From Thioclava indica (lineage in GTDB: Bacteria; Pseudomonadota; Alphaproteobacteria; Rhodobacterales; Rhodobacteraceae): a DNA stretch of 64,000 nucleotides. Below are positions 1 to 8,928 of the stretch, one piece after another (within the stretch, counting starts at the first letter, position 1; each line of letters begins with the position of its first letter). The notes beneath the pieces are model-generated. The model saw only the letters and a list, made by a program, of their open reading frames with translations. It was not told the origin of the DNA and ran no database searches. The position numbers were made by a program, and so were the translations under genes. Where the stretch lies: positions 1 to 64,000 of the forward strand of contig NZ_AUNB01000010.1 of NCBI RefSeq assembly GCF_000714545.1, written 5' to 3'.

Positions 1-192
1 AGTGTGGGAGCGGCGCACCGCTTACGCTACAAAGCTACTATGCAACAGGATTTTGCAACTACCTAAATGGCCCATAGGTCCACGTTGCGCAAAGGACCGT
101 TTGCGAAGCAGCTATGGTTGGGCAAGGAGCGAGATCCAATAAGTGTTCTTGCGGTCAGACCGATCCGCTGACTATTCAGACCGCGGGGATGA

Positions 193-1884
193 TCAGTCGA
201 ACATCGCTGTCTCTCTCAGCCAAATCCGATCTGACGGTGGTAACCAGCTAAGAAATTCTGACACCAGTCGCGAATGGCCAAAGAAGTGAAGGCGTGACAA
301 GGCGGTTCCGCCGCGCGCATCGCGCGAACGAATTTCAGCACCATGATCGATGAGCGATTTTAAGAGCCAAGGGTTTCCCACTTCGGCAGCATACAAGAAT
401 GGCGTCAACTTCCCCTCTCCGATCGGTGCATTTACATCGGCGCCAGCATCCAGAAGAAGTCGGATGATTTCACGGATTGCTGAGCTGTCTCCTCTGACAA
501 ATTGCTTTGCGATCTCTGGCAGAATGGCCAATTCCTCAGGGGTGTATTGAGAAGTTGATTGCGCCTTGACTTCCTCATCTACGAACGGTGAGCTTGTCTT
601 ACGCAAGGCCGCAGGGATGTCGGCGCCAGCCATTCCGTTCTGCATCGCCGCTTGGACAAAAGCGTTTGGGTCTGCAAAGTGTCCGACCACTTCGAACAGA
701 GCCGTTTGTTGCTTCGGCCCCTTCATTTCAACATCTGCACCTTGGTCCAGAAGGGCTTGAAGAATGTCCGCCCGCCCGTTGGCAATCGCTTCAAAGAGCA
801 GGGATTTACCGCCCTTTGTTCTGCTGTTGATCAGCTCTCTGCGCGTCATTGGCATCAAGGCCCAAAAGCACGTGTCATGACCACCCTGAAGCGCGTTCAA
901 AAGCGCCGAGCCGCCACTTTGATCCAGGATATTTGGATCAGCTCCAGCCGCTAACAGTTGCTTAACTTTGTCGAGCTGTCCGAGATGCGCAAAAATTGCG
1001 AGCTGAGGAGACGGGGTCGGGCCGTATCCTTTGATAGTTCGGTTCGGGTTGCGAAGGTCGACAAGGCGGTTTTCCCATTTTGAAAGATCGAGGACATAGT
1101 TTTCGACTGGATGCGACTTGAAAACAGGATCCGCTTCGGGAAACAAATTGGGAAAATCCCTCGCGACCGCGAGATTTGCATCTGGGATGTCGAGTCTCAG
1201 ACCTAGGCCTTCACAAAACCCTTTCCACTTCCCATAGATCCGTTGCTTCCCAAGCATCTGCGAAATGTTAAGAACATAATGAAGGCACCTCTTGAGCTGA
1301 ACTGCACTGCGAAACTGGAACCAATCGGCTGCATTATCAAAAGCCTTAAGTGCGCTTTCGAGCTCGCCCATTTGCGCAAAATAATGCCCCCGGTAGAAGC
1401 CCAGACCTGCCAAACGAGGTTGCCCGCGCAAAGAGCTCTCCAAACTTTCGAAAAGAGTTTCGGCAGTGGCAGCATCGCCATGCATCTTTTCTCGGCGTGG
1501 GTCCGTAAGCCGCGCAATTTCATTGACAGCGCTCTGTTGTGCATCTGTCAGCTCGCAGCTGCGCCGAAGATCTGGCAACTGCATTAGCTTTCCAATCGCT
1601 GACTGAATTACATCGAGATTGAAGGGTATTTCGTAGTCTAGAACATGCTTCTGGCAATCGACCAAACTCAAGTCGCAGTAGCGTTGGTATAGCCTCGCTC
1701 CCAATAGAGCTCGCGCGAATTTCCGATCCCAGTTCTTCAACAGCGCCAGTATAGTGTTGATCTGAATGTCGTGTTCGCCTTTCGACCACCGCTTGATCGA
1801 AGCTTCCCAGTTCTCCACTCCACGGCGCAAACCGGGCTTGGTCTCGATTTCTAGTGCAAGCCGTGTTGCCCCCTGGTCTTTCAC
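193..1884 (-). CDS. Ankyrin-repeat protein of unknown function
   Basis: A 563-residue soluble protein without signal peptide or membrane segment. Residues about 1-230 are helical and include a TPR-like stretch (YRGHYFAQMGELESALKAF). Ankyrin repeats follow, with recognisable LLAAGADPN, LLDQGADVE, LLLDAGADVN and LIDHGAEI turns from about residue 290 to the end. Ankyrin repeats bind other proteins, so a binding or regulatory role is likely but the partner is not visible. The ATG overlaps the stop codon of the upstream 120-aa gene (ATGA), so the two are probably translationally coupled as the last genes of a small accessory operon. No catalytic domain was recognised. Confidence is high that it is a gene, low on function. 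Confidence 0.8.
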   Translation of the reverse strand: MKDQGATRLALEIETKPGLRRGVENWEASIKRWSKGEHDIQINTILALLKNWDRKFARALLGARLYQRYCDLSLVDCQKHVLDYEIPFNLDVIQSAIGKLMQLPDLRRSCELTDAQQSAVNEIARLTDPRREKMHGDAATAETLFESLESSLRGQPRLAGLGFYRGHYFAQMGELESALKAFDNAADWFQFRSAVQLKRCLHYVLNISQMLGKQRIYGKWKGFCEGLGLRLDIPDANLAVARDFPNLFPEADPVFKSHPVENYVLDLSKWENRLVDLRNPNRTIKGYGPTPSPQLAIFAHLGQLDKVKQLLAAGADPNILDQSGGSALLNALQGGHDTCFWALMPMTRRELINSRTKGGKSLLFEAIANGRADILQALLDQGADVEMKGPKQQTALFEVVGHFADPNAFVQAAMQNGMAGADIPAALRKTSSPFVDEEVKAQSTSQYTPEELAILPEIAKQFVRGDSSAIREIIRLLLDAGADVNAPIGEGKLTPFLYAAEVGNPWLLKSLIDHGAEIRSRDARGGTALSRLHFFGHSRLVSEFLSWLPPSDRIWLRETAMFD

Positions 1885-2243
1885 GCGGGATTGCGGAAGA
1901 TGTCTTGGAAGACGCCGAATACTACCCTATCGAAAACTCCGCGCACGACCTGGAAGGGCAAAGCGGCACAATCAAGACGAAGGCACAATTGTGTGTATTC
2001 CTCAAGCATTGGCAAGAAATCGGTTGCCGCCCAATATTCATTGCCATTTGCATCATGAAAATCGCGCAGGTGCTTTCTCAGAAGGTCATTTGCTGCGTCG
2101 GGAGACAACGGTTTGCCTTTACGAAGGCGTTGCAGCTCCTTCTTAAGGCCTGCCTCATTGGCGTCGTCTACATGAGACATCGCACGGATCAGGAATGCGA
2201 CGATTTCTGACGGTTGAGGGATAGGTGTAATATCGTGGCGCAT
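1881..2243 (-). CDS. Hypothetical protein, 120 aa
   Basis: A short, mostly helical, charged protein (motifs AMSHVDDANEAGLKKELQRL and ANDLLRKHLRDFHDANG) that I do not recognise. It starts one base inside the stop codon of the 69-aa gene upstream and its own stop overlaps the start of the ankyrin gene, so three genes are chained by overlaps on the minus strand. That packing supports a real gene expressed together with its neighbours. No metal site, helix-turn-helix or membrane segment is obvious. Confidence 0.6.
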   Translation of the reverse strand: MRHDITPIPQPSEIVAFLIRAMSHVDDANEAGLKKELQRLRKGKPLSPDAANDLLRKHLRDFHDANGNEYWAATDFLPMLEEYTQLCLRLDCAALPFQVVRGVFDRVVFGVFQDIFRNPA

Positions 2244-2452
2244 TATGCTTGAGCCTGCTGTCGATGCAATCTGGCCAGGTCTGCCTTCACATTCCGAATT
2301 GCCCTGCGGTCACTCGGCGTACGCGAAAATACAAGTAGGCCGCCACCTGCGAAGAACAGCTTTGCATGTTTCTTTCCTCGGACGAAATGCGCTCCAGAAT
2401 TTACTTCGCCTGAAATCAACTTGTTCAACGCTTTGTCTTTTGTGTAGTACAT
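2243..2452 (-). CDS. Small hypothetical protein, 69 aa
   Basis: A basic 69-residue protein with a glycine-rich centre and the C-terminal signature FSRTPSDRRAIRNVKADLAR. The layout (RGKKH, then a hydrophobic strand, then a PSDRRA helix) reminds me of small phage and plasmid proteins of HicA-like fold, but this is an impression and the active-site histidine context is not proven. A ribosome binding site GAGGTG at 2457-2462 precedes the ATG. It is the first of three overlapping minus-strand genes leading to the ankyrin protein. Confidence 0.55.
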   Translation of the reverse strand: MYYTKDKALNKLISGEVNSGAHFVRGKKHAKLFFAGGGLLVFSRTPSDRRAIRNVKADLARLHRQQAQA

Positions 2453-2467
2453 CTTGCACCTCGATAA

Positions 2468-2494
2468 CGGGATGGTGGATTGACCACCATCCCG
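2468..2494. terminator. Perfect 11-bp hairpin between small genes
   Basis: CGGGATGGTGG and CCACCATCCCG pair perfectly around a five-base loop. It lies six bases beyond the stop of the 51-aa minus-strand gene and just before the ribosome binding site of the 69-aa gene. No T-run follows on either strand, so it may be a transcript-stabilising or processing hairpin rather than an intrinsic terminator. Confidence 0.5.
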
Positions 2495-2500
2495 AACCCT

Positions 2501-2656
2501 TCACTTCTTGCTACTGGACCGGTTAGCGCTTTTTGCAGCGGCACTTTGCGCACGCGCGGCGAAACTTCCCTTGGCCGTTTGCCCCCCCGTCTTGGCCGCG
2601 CCTGCGGACTGAATGCGGGCGGCGGCCTTCTGGCTCATATTTTGTGCTTTTGACAT
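2501..2656 (-). CDS. Small basic alanine/serine-rich protein, 51 aa
   Basis: The reading frame ATG at 2656 to TGA at 2501 encodes a 51-residue protein starting MSKAQNMSQKAAARIQSAGA and ending KSANRSSSKK. It is rich in A, S, K and Q, has no cysteine and no membrane segment, and would be disordered or helical. The strong ribosome binding site GAAAGGAAG lies just upstream of the ATG, which is the main reason for calling it. I recall similar short proteins, many on plasmids, annotated only as hypothetical or seed-maturation-like; the role is unknown. It precedes the three overlapping genes ending in the ankyrin protein and may lead that operon. Confidence 0.6.
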   Translation of the reverse strand: MSKAQNMSQKAAARIQSAGAAKTGGQTAKGSFAARAQSAAAKSANRSSSKK

Positions 2657-3168
2657 CCTTGCTTCCTTTCGTTTTTAGGATGCCTGAAATGTGTGAAACG
2701 TGGTGGCGATTATCAAAGGACAAGCTGGGGACAGCATTTGGAGATTTTACTGGCGCAAGCTGTGCCTCAGCACCGTTGATGCCAATGGCAGAGTTTGTCC
2801 AACTCGGCTCTTTCGATGTATTCAACCCAACTTCGACGAAAGGCCAAAATACGTACTAGGTCAGAAATGCTCGACGTTTGAGTCAGAATTGAATGATGAG
2901 ATTTACTCATTTACTGAGGTAACGGTAATCCAAAGAGTCAAAGGTCCGTGACGTTCCACACCTCTTGTTGAACGGCGCAGGTGTTCACCCATAGATCATC
3001 ATGTCGCAATCCCCTCTGGCGATGATCCCGCAATTTCATGCATCCATCCCTTTAGCGCACCCAATGCGATGCTGCTGATGCAAGTCGACTGGTTCTGCCT
3101 CATCATGATCAACCCGAGCGATCAGCGCCAAATGATGCGTGACACGCGTGCGACCGATCTGATATTAT
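2657..3168. other. Intergenic region without convincing genes
   Basis: About 510 bases between the minus-strand accessory operon and the plus-strand 60-aa gene. Short frames exist on both strands but lack ribosome binding sites and protein-like composition. It presumably carries the divergent promoters for the two flanking units; no clear operator was found. Confidence 0.5.
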
Positions 3169-3351
3169 ATGCTCATGAAACATGTCCCCAAAGAAACCAC
3201 GGATGATGCGCTTATTCAGGAATTCCTGAACAAAGGCGGCACGGTCAGCGTCGGGAAAACCAAACCCCTTCCAAGCGAATTGGGTTTGAGTAACAATTCA
3301 TGGAACAACAAACTAACCAAAGAAGAAAAAGCGGCACGCGAGAAGAAGTGA
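3169..3351 (+). CDS. Small hypothetical protein, 58-60 aa
   Basis: A charged protein beginning at one of two nearby ATGs (3169 or 3175; the second gives MKHVPKETTDDALIQEF). The phrase KTKPLPSELGLSNNSWNN and the lysine-rich tail KLTKEEKAAREKK look like a genuine short soluble protein rather than chance. No domain is recognised. It stands alone between the accessory block and imuA. Confidence 0.5.
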   Translation: MLMKHVPKETTDDALIQEFLNKGGTVSVGKTKPLPSELGLSNNSWNNKLTKEEKAAREKK

Positions 3352-3537
3352 TCGTGTCGGCGGATATTGATTGTCCGCGCGTGATACGAGCCGAACCTGG
3401 CCCTTACCCGACTTTCATAGCCTCTCGATACACTCTAACCTTAGCGGTCATTCATTCACCTTTGCAGCACTCACGAGCACTGGAGGCCATGAACCGCCCC
3501 ATTGGCAATGACGTGCGATCGCCGTAGTTTCGGTGTT

Positions 3538-4119
3538 ATGCAAGCTGATCGTCTTTCCCAGTTTCCTTTGCGCTGCGGGCGGGTGCATGAGGTTTACGGC
3601 CCCGCCAGCGTCGCGTTTGCGGCCATTGCGGGGGCGAAGGGGGCTGTGCTGTGGATCGGGCAGGCGTGGCAGGGCGCGCAGTTGAACCCCATCGGGTTTG
3701 AAACCTTCCTTGATCCCGCACAGCTTTTGCTGGCGCGCACGCAAAACCAGACCGACAGTCTCGCGATTGCCGAAGAGGCGCTCAAGGATGGCGCGCTGCC
3801 TTTTGTGGTGATCGAAACCACCCGCACGCTTGATCTGCGCGAGGGGCGGCGGCTGCAACTGGCGGCCAAAGCGGGGGGCACGACGGGGCTGTGTCTGATT
3901 CCCGAAGGCATGGGGTCGAACGCGGCCGAGACCCGGTGGCATGCCGCGCCGGTCTTTGATCCTGCAAGGGATGACTCGACTCTGATGCGCTGGGAAATTA
4001 TTAAGAACAAAGCAGGAACGATTGGGGCCTGGAATGTTCGATGGGAGCGCGAAACGCGTCGTGTGCATGTGGTTTCCCCGGCTGGCGAGCGACCGGGTTT
4101 TACGCGCACGCCCGATTGA
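3538..4119 (+). CDS. imuA: ImuA-like SOS mutagenesis protein
   Basis: ImuA (SulA/RecA-like family) acts with ImuB and DnaE2 in error-prone translesion synthesis. The protein has the expected start of the domain (CGRVHEVYGPAS), the strand GAVLWIGQAW and the characteristic C-terminal KAGTIGAWNVRWERETRRVHVV. Its last 86 bases overlap imuB, and dnaE2 follows, which fixes the identity by context. The start is uncertain: ATG at 3538 gives a family-like N-terminus but has no visible ribosome binding site; TTG at 3502 or ATG at 3508 would add ten to twelve residues. A GGAGG and a 12-codon frame (3489-3527) lie just upstream and could couple translation. Confidence 0.85.
   Translation: MQADRLSQFPLRCGRVHEVYGPASVAFAAIAGAKGAVLWIGQAWQGAQLNPIGFETFLDPAQLLLARTQNQTDSLAIAEEALKDGALPFVVIETTRTLDLREGRRLQLAAKAGGTTGLCLIPEGMGSNAAETRWHAAPVFDPARDDSTLMRWEIIKNKAGTIGAWNVRWERETRRVHVVSPAGERPGFTRTPD
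4005..4019 (+). promoter_or_regulatory. Possible LexA box inside imuA
   Basis: GAAC, seven bases, GAAC: the direct-repeat form of the alphaproteobacterial LexA box (GTTC-N7-GTTC on the other strand). It sits in imuA 15 bases before the imuB start. Because it lies in coding sequence and such a pattern is expected by chance about twice in this window, it is weak evidence; no clear box was found upstream of imuA. Confidence 0.25.
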
Positions 4120-5494
4120 GGGCCCCTTTGCGCTGACGTTGAAGCAGCAAAACACCGACCGAATCTATTGTCTGAACATGGCGGCCGAGCGGCTGGGCCT
4201 GCATCGCGCCATGAGCTGTGCCGATGCCCGCGCGTTTTGCCCCGATCTGATCAGCCAGCCCGCGCGCCCCGATCTGGATCAGCGCTTTCTGGGCGCGCTG
4301 CGGCGCTGGGCCACGCGCTATTGCCCTTGGGTGGGATATGAAGGCGCGGACGGGTTGGTGCTGGATGTCACCGGGGCCGCGCATCTGTTTGGCGGTGCGG
4401 GAACGATGCTGCGGGATATGCGCGCGCGAATGGCGCGGGCGGGGCTGACGCTGCGGCTTGGGATGGGGGCCACGCGCGGCGCGGCTTGGGCGTTTGCGCA
4501 TTTCGATGAACACGGCACGGACCTGAACGCCTTGCCCGTGGCGGCACTACGGCTGGATGCGGGCACGGTAACCGCCTTGCAGCGGCTTGGTCTGCGCAGC
4601 ATCGGTGATCTGTCCGCTGCGGCCCGCGCGCCTTTGGCCCGTCGGTTTGGGCCGGAACTGCTGTTGCGGCTGGATCAGGCGTTGGGTCAGGTTGGCGAGG
4701 CGATCTCTCCCGAGGTCGAGCCGCCCCATTACGGCATCGCGCTAAGTTTTCCAGACCCCATCGGCCTGTTTGAAGATGTGATGGCGGCCACGGCCCGGCT
4801 GCTAGACCCGCTTTGTGACAAGCTCAAAGCTTACGAAACGGGGGCGCGTGAACTGACGCTGACGCTGCGCCGCGTCGATCAGGGCAGCCAGCAGGTTACG
4901 TTGCGACTGGCCGCTGCGATGCGCGATCCGGCGCGGATTTTGCCGCTGTTTGCGCGCGGCTTGGGCGAGGTGGATGCAGGCTTCGGGATTGACCGGATGC
5001 GGCTTGAGGCGACGGTGGTCGAGCGCCTGCCGGTGCAACAAACCGGCGCTATGGCCACGCCAGCCAGCCCCGACCGGCTGAACGATCTGATCACCCGTAT
5101 CGGCACGCGGATCGGGCTGGAGAATATCCAGCGGTTTCTGCCCGCCGACAGCCATATCCCCGAGCGCAGCTTTCTGATCGCGCCCGCGGCCTATTCCACC
5201 CCCGAAAGCGGTTGGTCCTCCCCGCGCCCGCGCCCACTGCGTCTATTTGCGCCCGAACCGATCACAGGGACGGGGCCGCAGCCGCCAAAGCAGTTTCGCT
5301 GGCGGCGCATGGCCTTCACGCTTGCGCGCGCCACGGGACCGGAACGCATCACGCCGGAATGGTGGTTGGAGGATGACGCGTGGCGCTCTGGTCTGCGCGA
5401 TTACTGGAAGGTGGACACCCGCGAGGGCCGCCGCCTTTGGCTGTTTTACACGCCGCAAAATCCGGGCTGGTTTGTGCAGGGGGCGTTTGCATGA
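4034..5494 (+). CDS. imuB: ImuB, Y-family polymerase-like SOS mutagenesis protein
   Basis: A 486-residue member of the Y-family polymerase superfamily that serves as a clamp-binding hub for DnaE2 rather than as a polymerase. The N-terminus (AKRVVCMWFPRLASDRVLR) replaces the metal-binding DxD of active polymerases, as typical for ImuB. The middle keeps the fold (GADGLVLDVTGAAHLFGG, GLRSIGDLSAAARAPLARRFG) and the C-terminus ends in the family motif LRDYWKVDTREGRRLWLF. ATG at 4034 is preferred because it yields the standard MFDGSAKRVV start; an upstream TTG at 4022 is less likely. The gene overlaps imuA by 86 bases and dnaE2 by four (ATGA), so the cassette is one operon. Confidence 0.93.
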   Translation: MFDGSAKRVVCMWFPRLASDRVLRARPIEGPFALTLKQQNTDRIYCLNMAAERLGLHRAMSCADARAFCPDLISQPARPDLDQRFLGALRRWATRYCPWVGYEGADGLVLDVTGAAHLFGGAGTMLRDMRARMARAGLTLRLGMGATRGAAWAFAHFDEHGTDLNALPVAALRLDAGTVTALQRLGLRSIGDLSAAARAPLARRFGPELLLRLDQALGQVGEAISPEVEPPHYGIALSFPDPIGLFEDVMAATARLLDPLCDKLKAYETGARELTLTLRRVDQGSQQVTLRLAAAMRDPARILPLFARGLGEVDAGFGIDRMRLEATVVERLPVQQTGAMATPASPDRLNDLITRIGTRIGLENIQRFLPADSHIPERSFLIAPAAYSTPESGWSSPRPRPLRLFAPEPITGTGPQPPKQFRWRRMAFTLARATGPERITPEWWLEDDAWRSGLRDYWKVDTREGRRLWLFYTPQNPGWFVQGAFA

Positions 5495-8400
5495 GCTATG
5501 CTGAACTGTGCGTCACCTCGAATTTCACCTTTCTGACGGGGGCCTCGCATCCCGAAGAACTGGTGCTGCGCGCCGCCGAATTGGGGCTGGAGGCGATTGC
5601 GATCACCGACCGTAATTCGCTGGCGGGCGTGGTGCGGGCCTATAGCGCGCTGAAAACCTTGCGCAAAGAGACGGACGCGGCGCTGCGTGTCAGATCGAGC
5701 CAGCAGTTTGATAGCTGTTCGCGCCAGGAGGTGGGCCATCCGATTGATCTGCCCCATGCCCCTGCTTTGACATTGCCCAAGCTGATTGTTGGCACGCGGT
5801 TGGTATTGCGTGATTGCGCGGTGGAGTGGCTTGCTTTGCCCACCGACCGCGCCGCCTATGAACGGCTTTCGCAGCTTTTGACGCGGGGCAAACGGCGCGC
5901 GGAAAAAGCGCAGTGTTACCTTGATCTGGCCGATCTTGAAACGGGCTGTCAGGGGATGATCCTGATTGCGCTGCCGCCCCCCGATCTGACCTGCTCGCGC
6001 GCGCCGATCCAAAGCCTCGCACGGCGCTATCCGGGGCATGTCTTTCTGGGCGCCGCGCCGCGCTATGACGGCTCGGATCAGGCGTGGTTCTCGGCCTGTG
6101 CCGCGCTGGCCCTGCGCACGGCTGCGCCGATGGTGGCAGTGGGCGATGTGATGATGCATCACGGCGCACGCAAGCAACTGGCCGATGTGCTGACCTGTCT
6201 GCGCGAGGGGATCACGATTGACGCCATCGGCACCCGCGCCTTGCCCAATGGCGAACGCCGCCTGAAGGGGGCGTCTGACATGGCGCGGCTTTATCGCAAT
6301 CACCCCGCCGCCCTGCGCCGCACGCTGGAAATCGCGGCGCGGTGCAGCTTTGATCTGAGCGAACTCAGCTATGAATATCCCGACGAGATTGCGGATGACG
6401 AAACCCCGCAGGGCCGTCTGGAACGCCTTGCACGCGAAGGGATCAAGCGGCGCTATCCGCATGGGGCCAGCACGCGGGTGCATGATCTGATCACCAAAGA
6501 GCTGACCCTCGTGGCCGAGCTGGGCTATGCCGCCTATTTCCTGACCGTGCATGACATTGTGTCCGAGGCGAAATCGCGCGGTATTTTATGTCAAGGGCGC
6601 GGCTCTGCGGCCAATTCGATCATCTGCTATCTGCTTGGGATCACGGATGTTTCGCCCGATATGATCGGGATGGTGTTTGAGCGGTTTATCTCGCGCCATC
6701 GCGGCGAGCCGCCCGATATCGACGTGGATTTCGAACATGAGCGGCGCGAGGAAATGATCCAGTGGATCTATGCCCGTTATGGCCGCCACCGCGCCGGGCT
6801 TTGCGCCACGGTGATCCATTTTCGCACCCGTGCCGCGATCCGCGAGGTGGGCCGCGTGATGGGGCTAAGTCAGGACGTGACCGCCAGTCTTTCGGGGCAG
6901 ATTTGGGGCCAATCGAACGGCGGCGCTGATCCCGCACGGATCCGCGAATTGGGCCTCAACCCCGACGACCGCCGCCTTGCGCAAACCATCCGTTTGATCG
7001 GGGACATCATCGGCTTTCCGCGCCATCTTAGCCAGCATGTCGGCGGGTTCATCATCACGCGCGGACGCCTTGATGCGCTTTGCCCGATTGAAAACGCCGC
7101 GATGGAAAATCGCACAGTCATCGAATGGGACAAGGATGATATCGACGCTTTGGGCATTCTCAAAGTCGATATCCTTTCACTGGGGATGCTGACCTGTCTG
7201 CGCAAAAGTTTCGATCTTCTGGAGGCACACGAGAAGACCCGCCTCACTCTGGAGAGCGTTCCCCAAGAAGACGCCACGACCTACGAGATGCTGCAACGCG
7301 CCGATGCGGTGGGGGTGTTTCAGGTGGAAAGCCGGGCGCAGATGAACTTTTTGCCCCGGATGAAGCCAAAGACGTTTTACGATCTGGTGATCGAGGTCGC
7401 CATCGTGCGCCCCGGTCCGATCCAGGGCGGCATGGTGCAGCCCTATATCCGGCGACGGCAAGGGGTGGAGGCCCCCGAACCCTTCGGCCCTGCCTTGGCC
7501 GAGGTCACGCGCAAAACGCTTGGCGTGCCGCTTTTTCAGGAACAAGCGATGCAGATCGCCGTGGTCGGCGCGGGCTACACGGCGGAAGAGGCCGATCAGC
7601 TGCGCCGCTCGCTGGCCTCGTTCCGGCGTATGGGCACGATTGGCGCGCATCGCGACCGCTTCGTCGATGGCATGTTGAAAAACGGCTACTCAACTGAAAT
7701 CGCACAGCAATGCTTTTCCCAAATCGAGGGCTTTGCCGATTATGGTTTCCCCGAAAGCCACGCGGCCGCCTTTGCGATGCTGACCTACGTGTCGTCCTGG
7801 CTGAAATGCCACCACCCGGCAATCTTCGCCTGCGCGCTGCTCAATTCCCAGCCGATGGGGTTTTATGCCCCCGCGCAGATCGTGCGCGATGCGCGCGAAC
7901 ACGGAGTAGAGCTGCGCCCCGTTTGCGTCAATCACAGCACGTGGGACAATGCGCTGGAACGGCGCGGCGATGGTGCCTTGGCGCTGCGTCTCGGGTTTCG
8001 CCAGATCAAAGGCTTTCGCGCAGAGGACGCGGGTTGGATCGTAGCCGCGCGCGGCAATGGCTATCGCGATCCCGAAAGCCTGTGGCTGCGCGCGGGGCTT
8101 GCGCCGGGCGTGTTGGAACGTCTGGCCGAGGCGGATGCGTTCTCGGGGGTGGGGCTGACGCGGCGCGACGCACTTTGGGCGGTGCGCGCGATCCGCGCCC
8201 CCAAACCGCTGCCGCTATTTGCCAATCCGCTGGATGGCGAGGGGCTGTCTGAGCCGCAAGTCACGCTGCCGGCGATGCACTTGGGCGAAGAGGTGGTCGA
8301 AGATTACGTCGCCCTACGCCTGTCCCTGCGCGCCCATCCGATGGAGCTTTTGCGCCCTACAATCGCGGGGCTTACGCCGCATGATCAACTCGCCACCGCA

Positions 8401-8799
8401 CCGATCAAACGCACAACCGTGTGCGGCCTTGTCATCACCCGCCAGCGCCCCGGCACGGCCTCGGGCGTGATTTTCCTGACATTAGAGGACGAAACCGGCG
8501 TCTCGAATATCGTAGTTTGGCCAAAGGTTTACGAGCGTTTTCGCCGCATCGTCATGGGCGGGCGCTTGCTGCGCGTCACAGGGCAGCTGCAACGCGAAGG
8601 CATCGTCGTGCATCTGATCGCCGAACAGATCGAAGACCTCTCCGCCCGGATTTCCTCTCTCGGCCACCCGATGCAAGAGGTCATCGGCATCACCCAGCCC
8701 CAAGCCGACGACGCCCCCCGCCCACAACGCTACCCGCCCCGCGCCTACCACCCGCGCGATCAAGCCAAACGCCTATTCCCCAGCCGCGATTTCCATTGA
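5491..8799 (+). CDS. dnaE2: Error-prone DNA polymerase DnaE2
   Basis: A 1102-residue C-family polymerase used for damage-induced translesion synthesis with ImuA and ImuB. The PHP domain starts at once (YAELCVTSNFTFLTGASHPEEL). The palm carries GRGSAANSIICYLLGI and the catalytic aspartates in PDIDVDF near residue 407. The fingers region and a C-terminal OB domain (VCGLVITRQRPGTASGVIFLTLEDE) follow, and the family-specific tail ends in PRDFH-type residues (SRDFH). The ATG at 5491 overlaps the imuB stop. A longer frame extends upstream inside imuB but lacks family similarity. Repression by LexA is usual for this cassette. Confidence 0.96.
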   Translation: MSYAELCVTSNFTFLTGASHPEELVLRAAELGLEAIAITDRNSLAGVVRAYSALKTLRKETDAALRVRSSQQFDSCSRQEVGHPIDLPHAPALTLPKLIVGTRLVLRDCAVEWLALPTDRAAYERLSQLLTRGKRRAEKAQCYLDLADLETGCQGMILIALPPPDLTCSRAPIQSLARRYPGHVFLGAAPRYDGSDQAWFSACAALALRTAAPMVAVGDVMMHHGARKQLADVLTCLREGITIDAIGTRALPNGERRLKGASDMARLYRNHPAALRRTLEIAARCSFDLSELSYEYPDEIADDETPQGRLERLAREGIKRRYPHGASTRVHDLITKELTLVAELGYAAYFLTVHDIVSEAKSRGILCQGRGSAANSIICYLLGITDVSPDMIGMVFERFISRHRGEPPDIDVDFEHERREEMIQWIYARYGRHRAGLCATVIHFRTRAAIREVGRVMGLSQDVTASLSGQIWGQSNGGADPARIRELGLNPDDRRLAQTIRLIGDIIGFPRHLSQHVGGFIITRGRLDALCPIENAAMENRTVIEWDKDDIDALGILKVDILSLGMLTCLRKSFDLLEAHEKTRLTLESVPQEDATTYEMLQRADAVGVFQVESRAQMNFLPRMKPKTFYDLVIEVAIVRPGPIQGGMVQPYIRRRQGVEAPEPFGPALAEVTRKTLGVPLFQEQAMQIAVVGAGYTAEEADQLRRSLASFRRMGTIGAHRDRFVDGMLKNGYSTEIAQQCFSQIEGFADYGFPESHAAAFAMLTYVSSWLKCHHPAIFACALLNSQPMGFYAPAQIVRDAREHGVELRPVCVNHSTWDNALERRGDGALALRLGFRQIKGFRAEDAGWIVAARGNGYRDPESLWLRAGLAPGVLERLAEADAFSGVGLTRRDALWAVRAIRAPKPLPLFANPLDGEGLSEPQVTLPAMHLGEEVVEDYVALRLSLRAHPMELLRPTIAGLTPHDQLATAPIKRTTVCGLVITRQRPGTASGVIFLTLEDETGVSNIVVWPKVYERFRRIVMGGRLLRVTGQLQREGIVVHLIAEQIEDLSARISSLGHPMQEVIGITQPQADDAPRPQRYPPRAYHPRDQAKRLFPSRDFH

Positions 8800-8928
8800 G
8801 CTACCGGCTGTACAGGCCCGTCCAGTCGGGACTGGCGTTTCATCAATTTTGGATGTCGGCTTCGAAGAGATGGGGCTCAAGCTTTGCATCATGAAGTAAA
8901 CTGTCGCGCAGAAACAGACATCGCCGCG

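Noticed and set aside
2523-2825. Minus-strand 100-codon frame overlapping the 51-aa gene
   Set aside because: No ribosome binding site and unlikely composition; the overlapping 51-codon frame with GAAAGGAAG is better supported.
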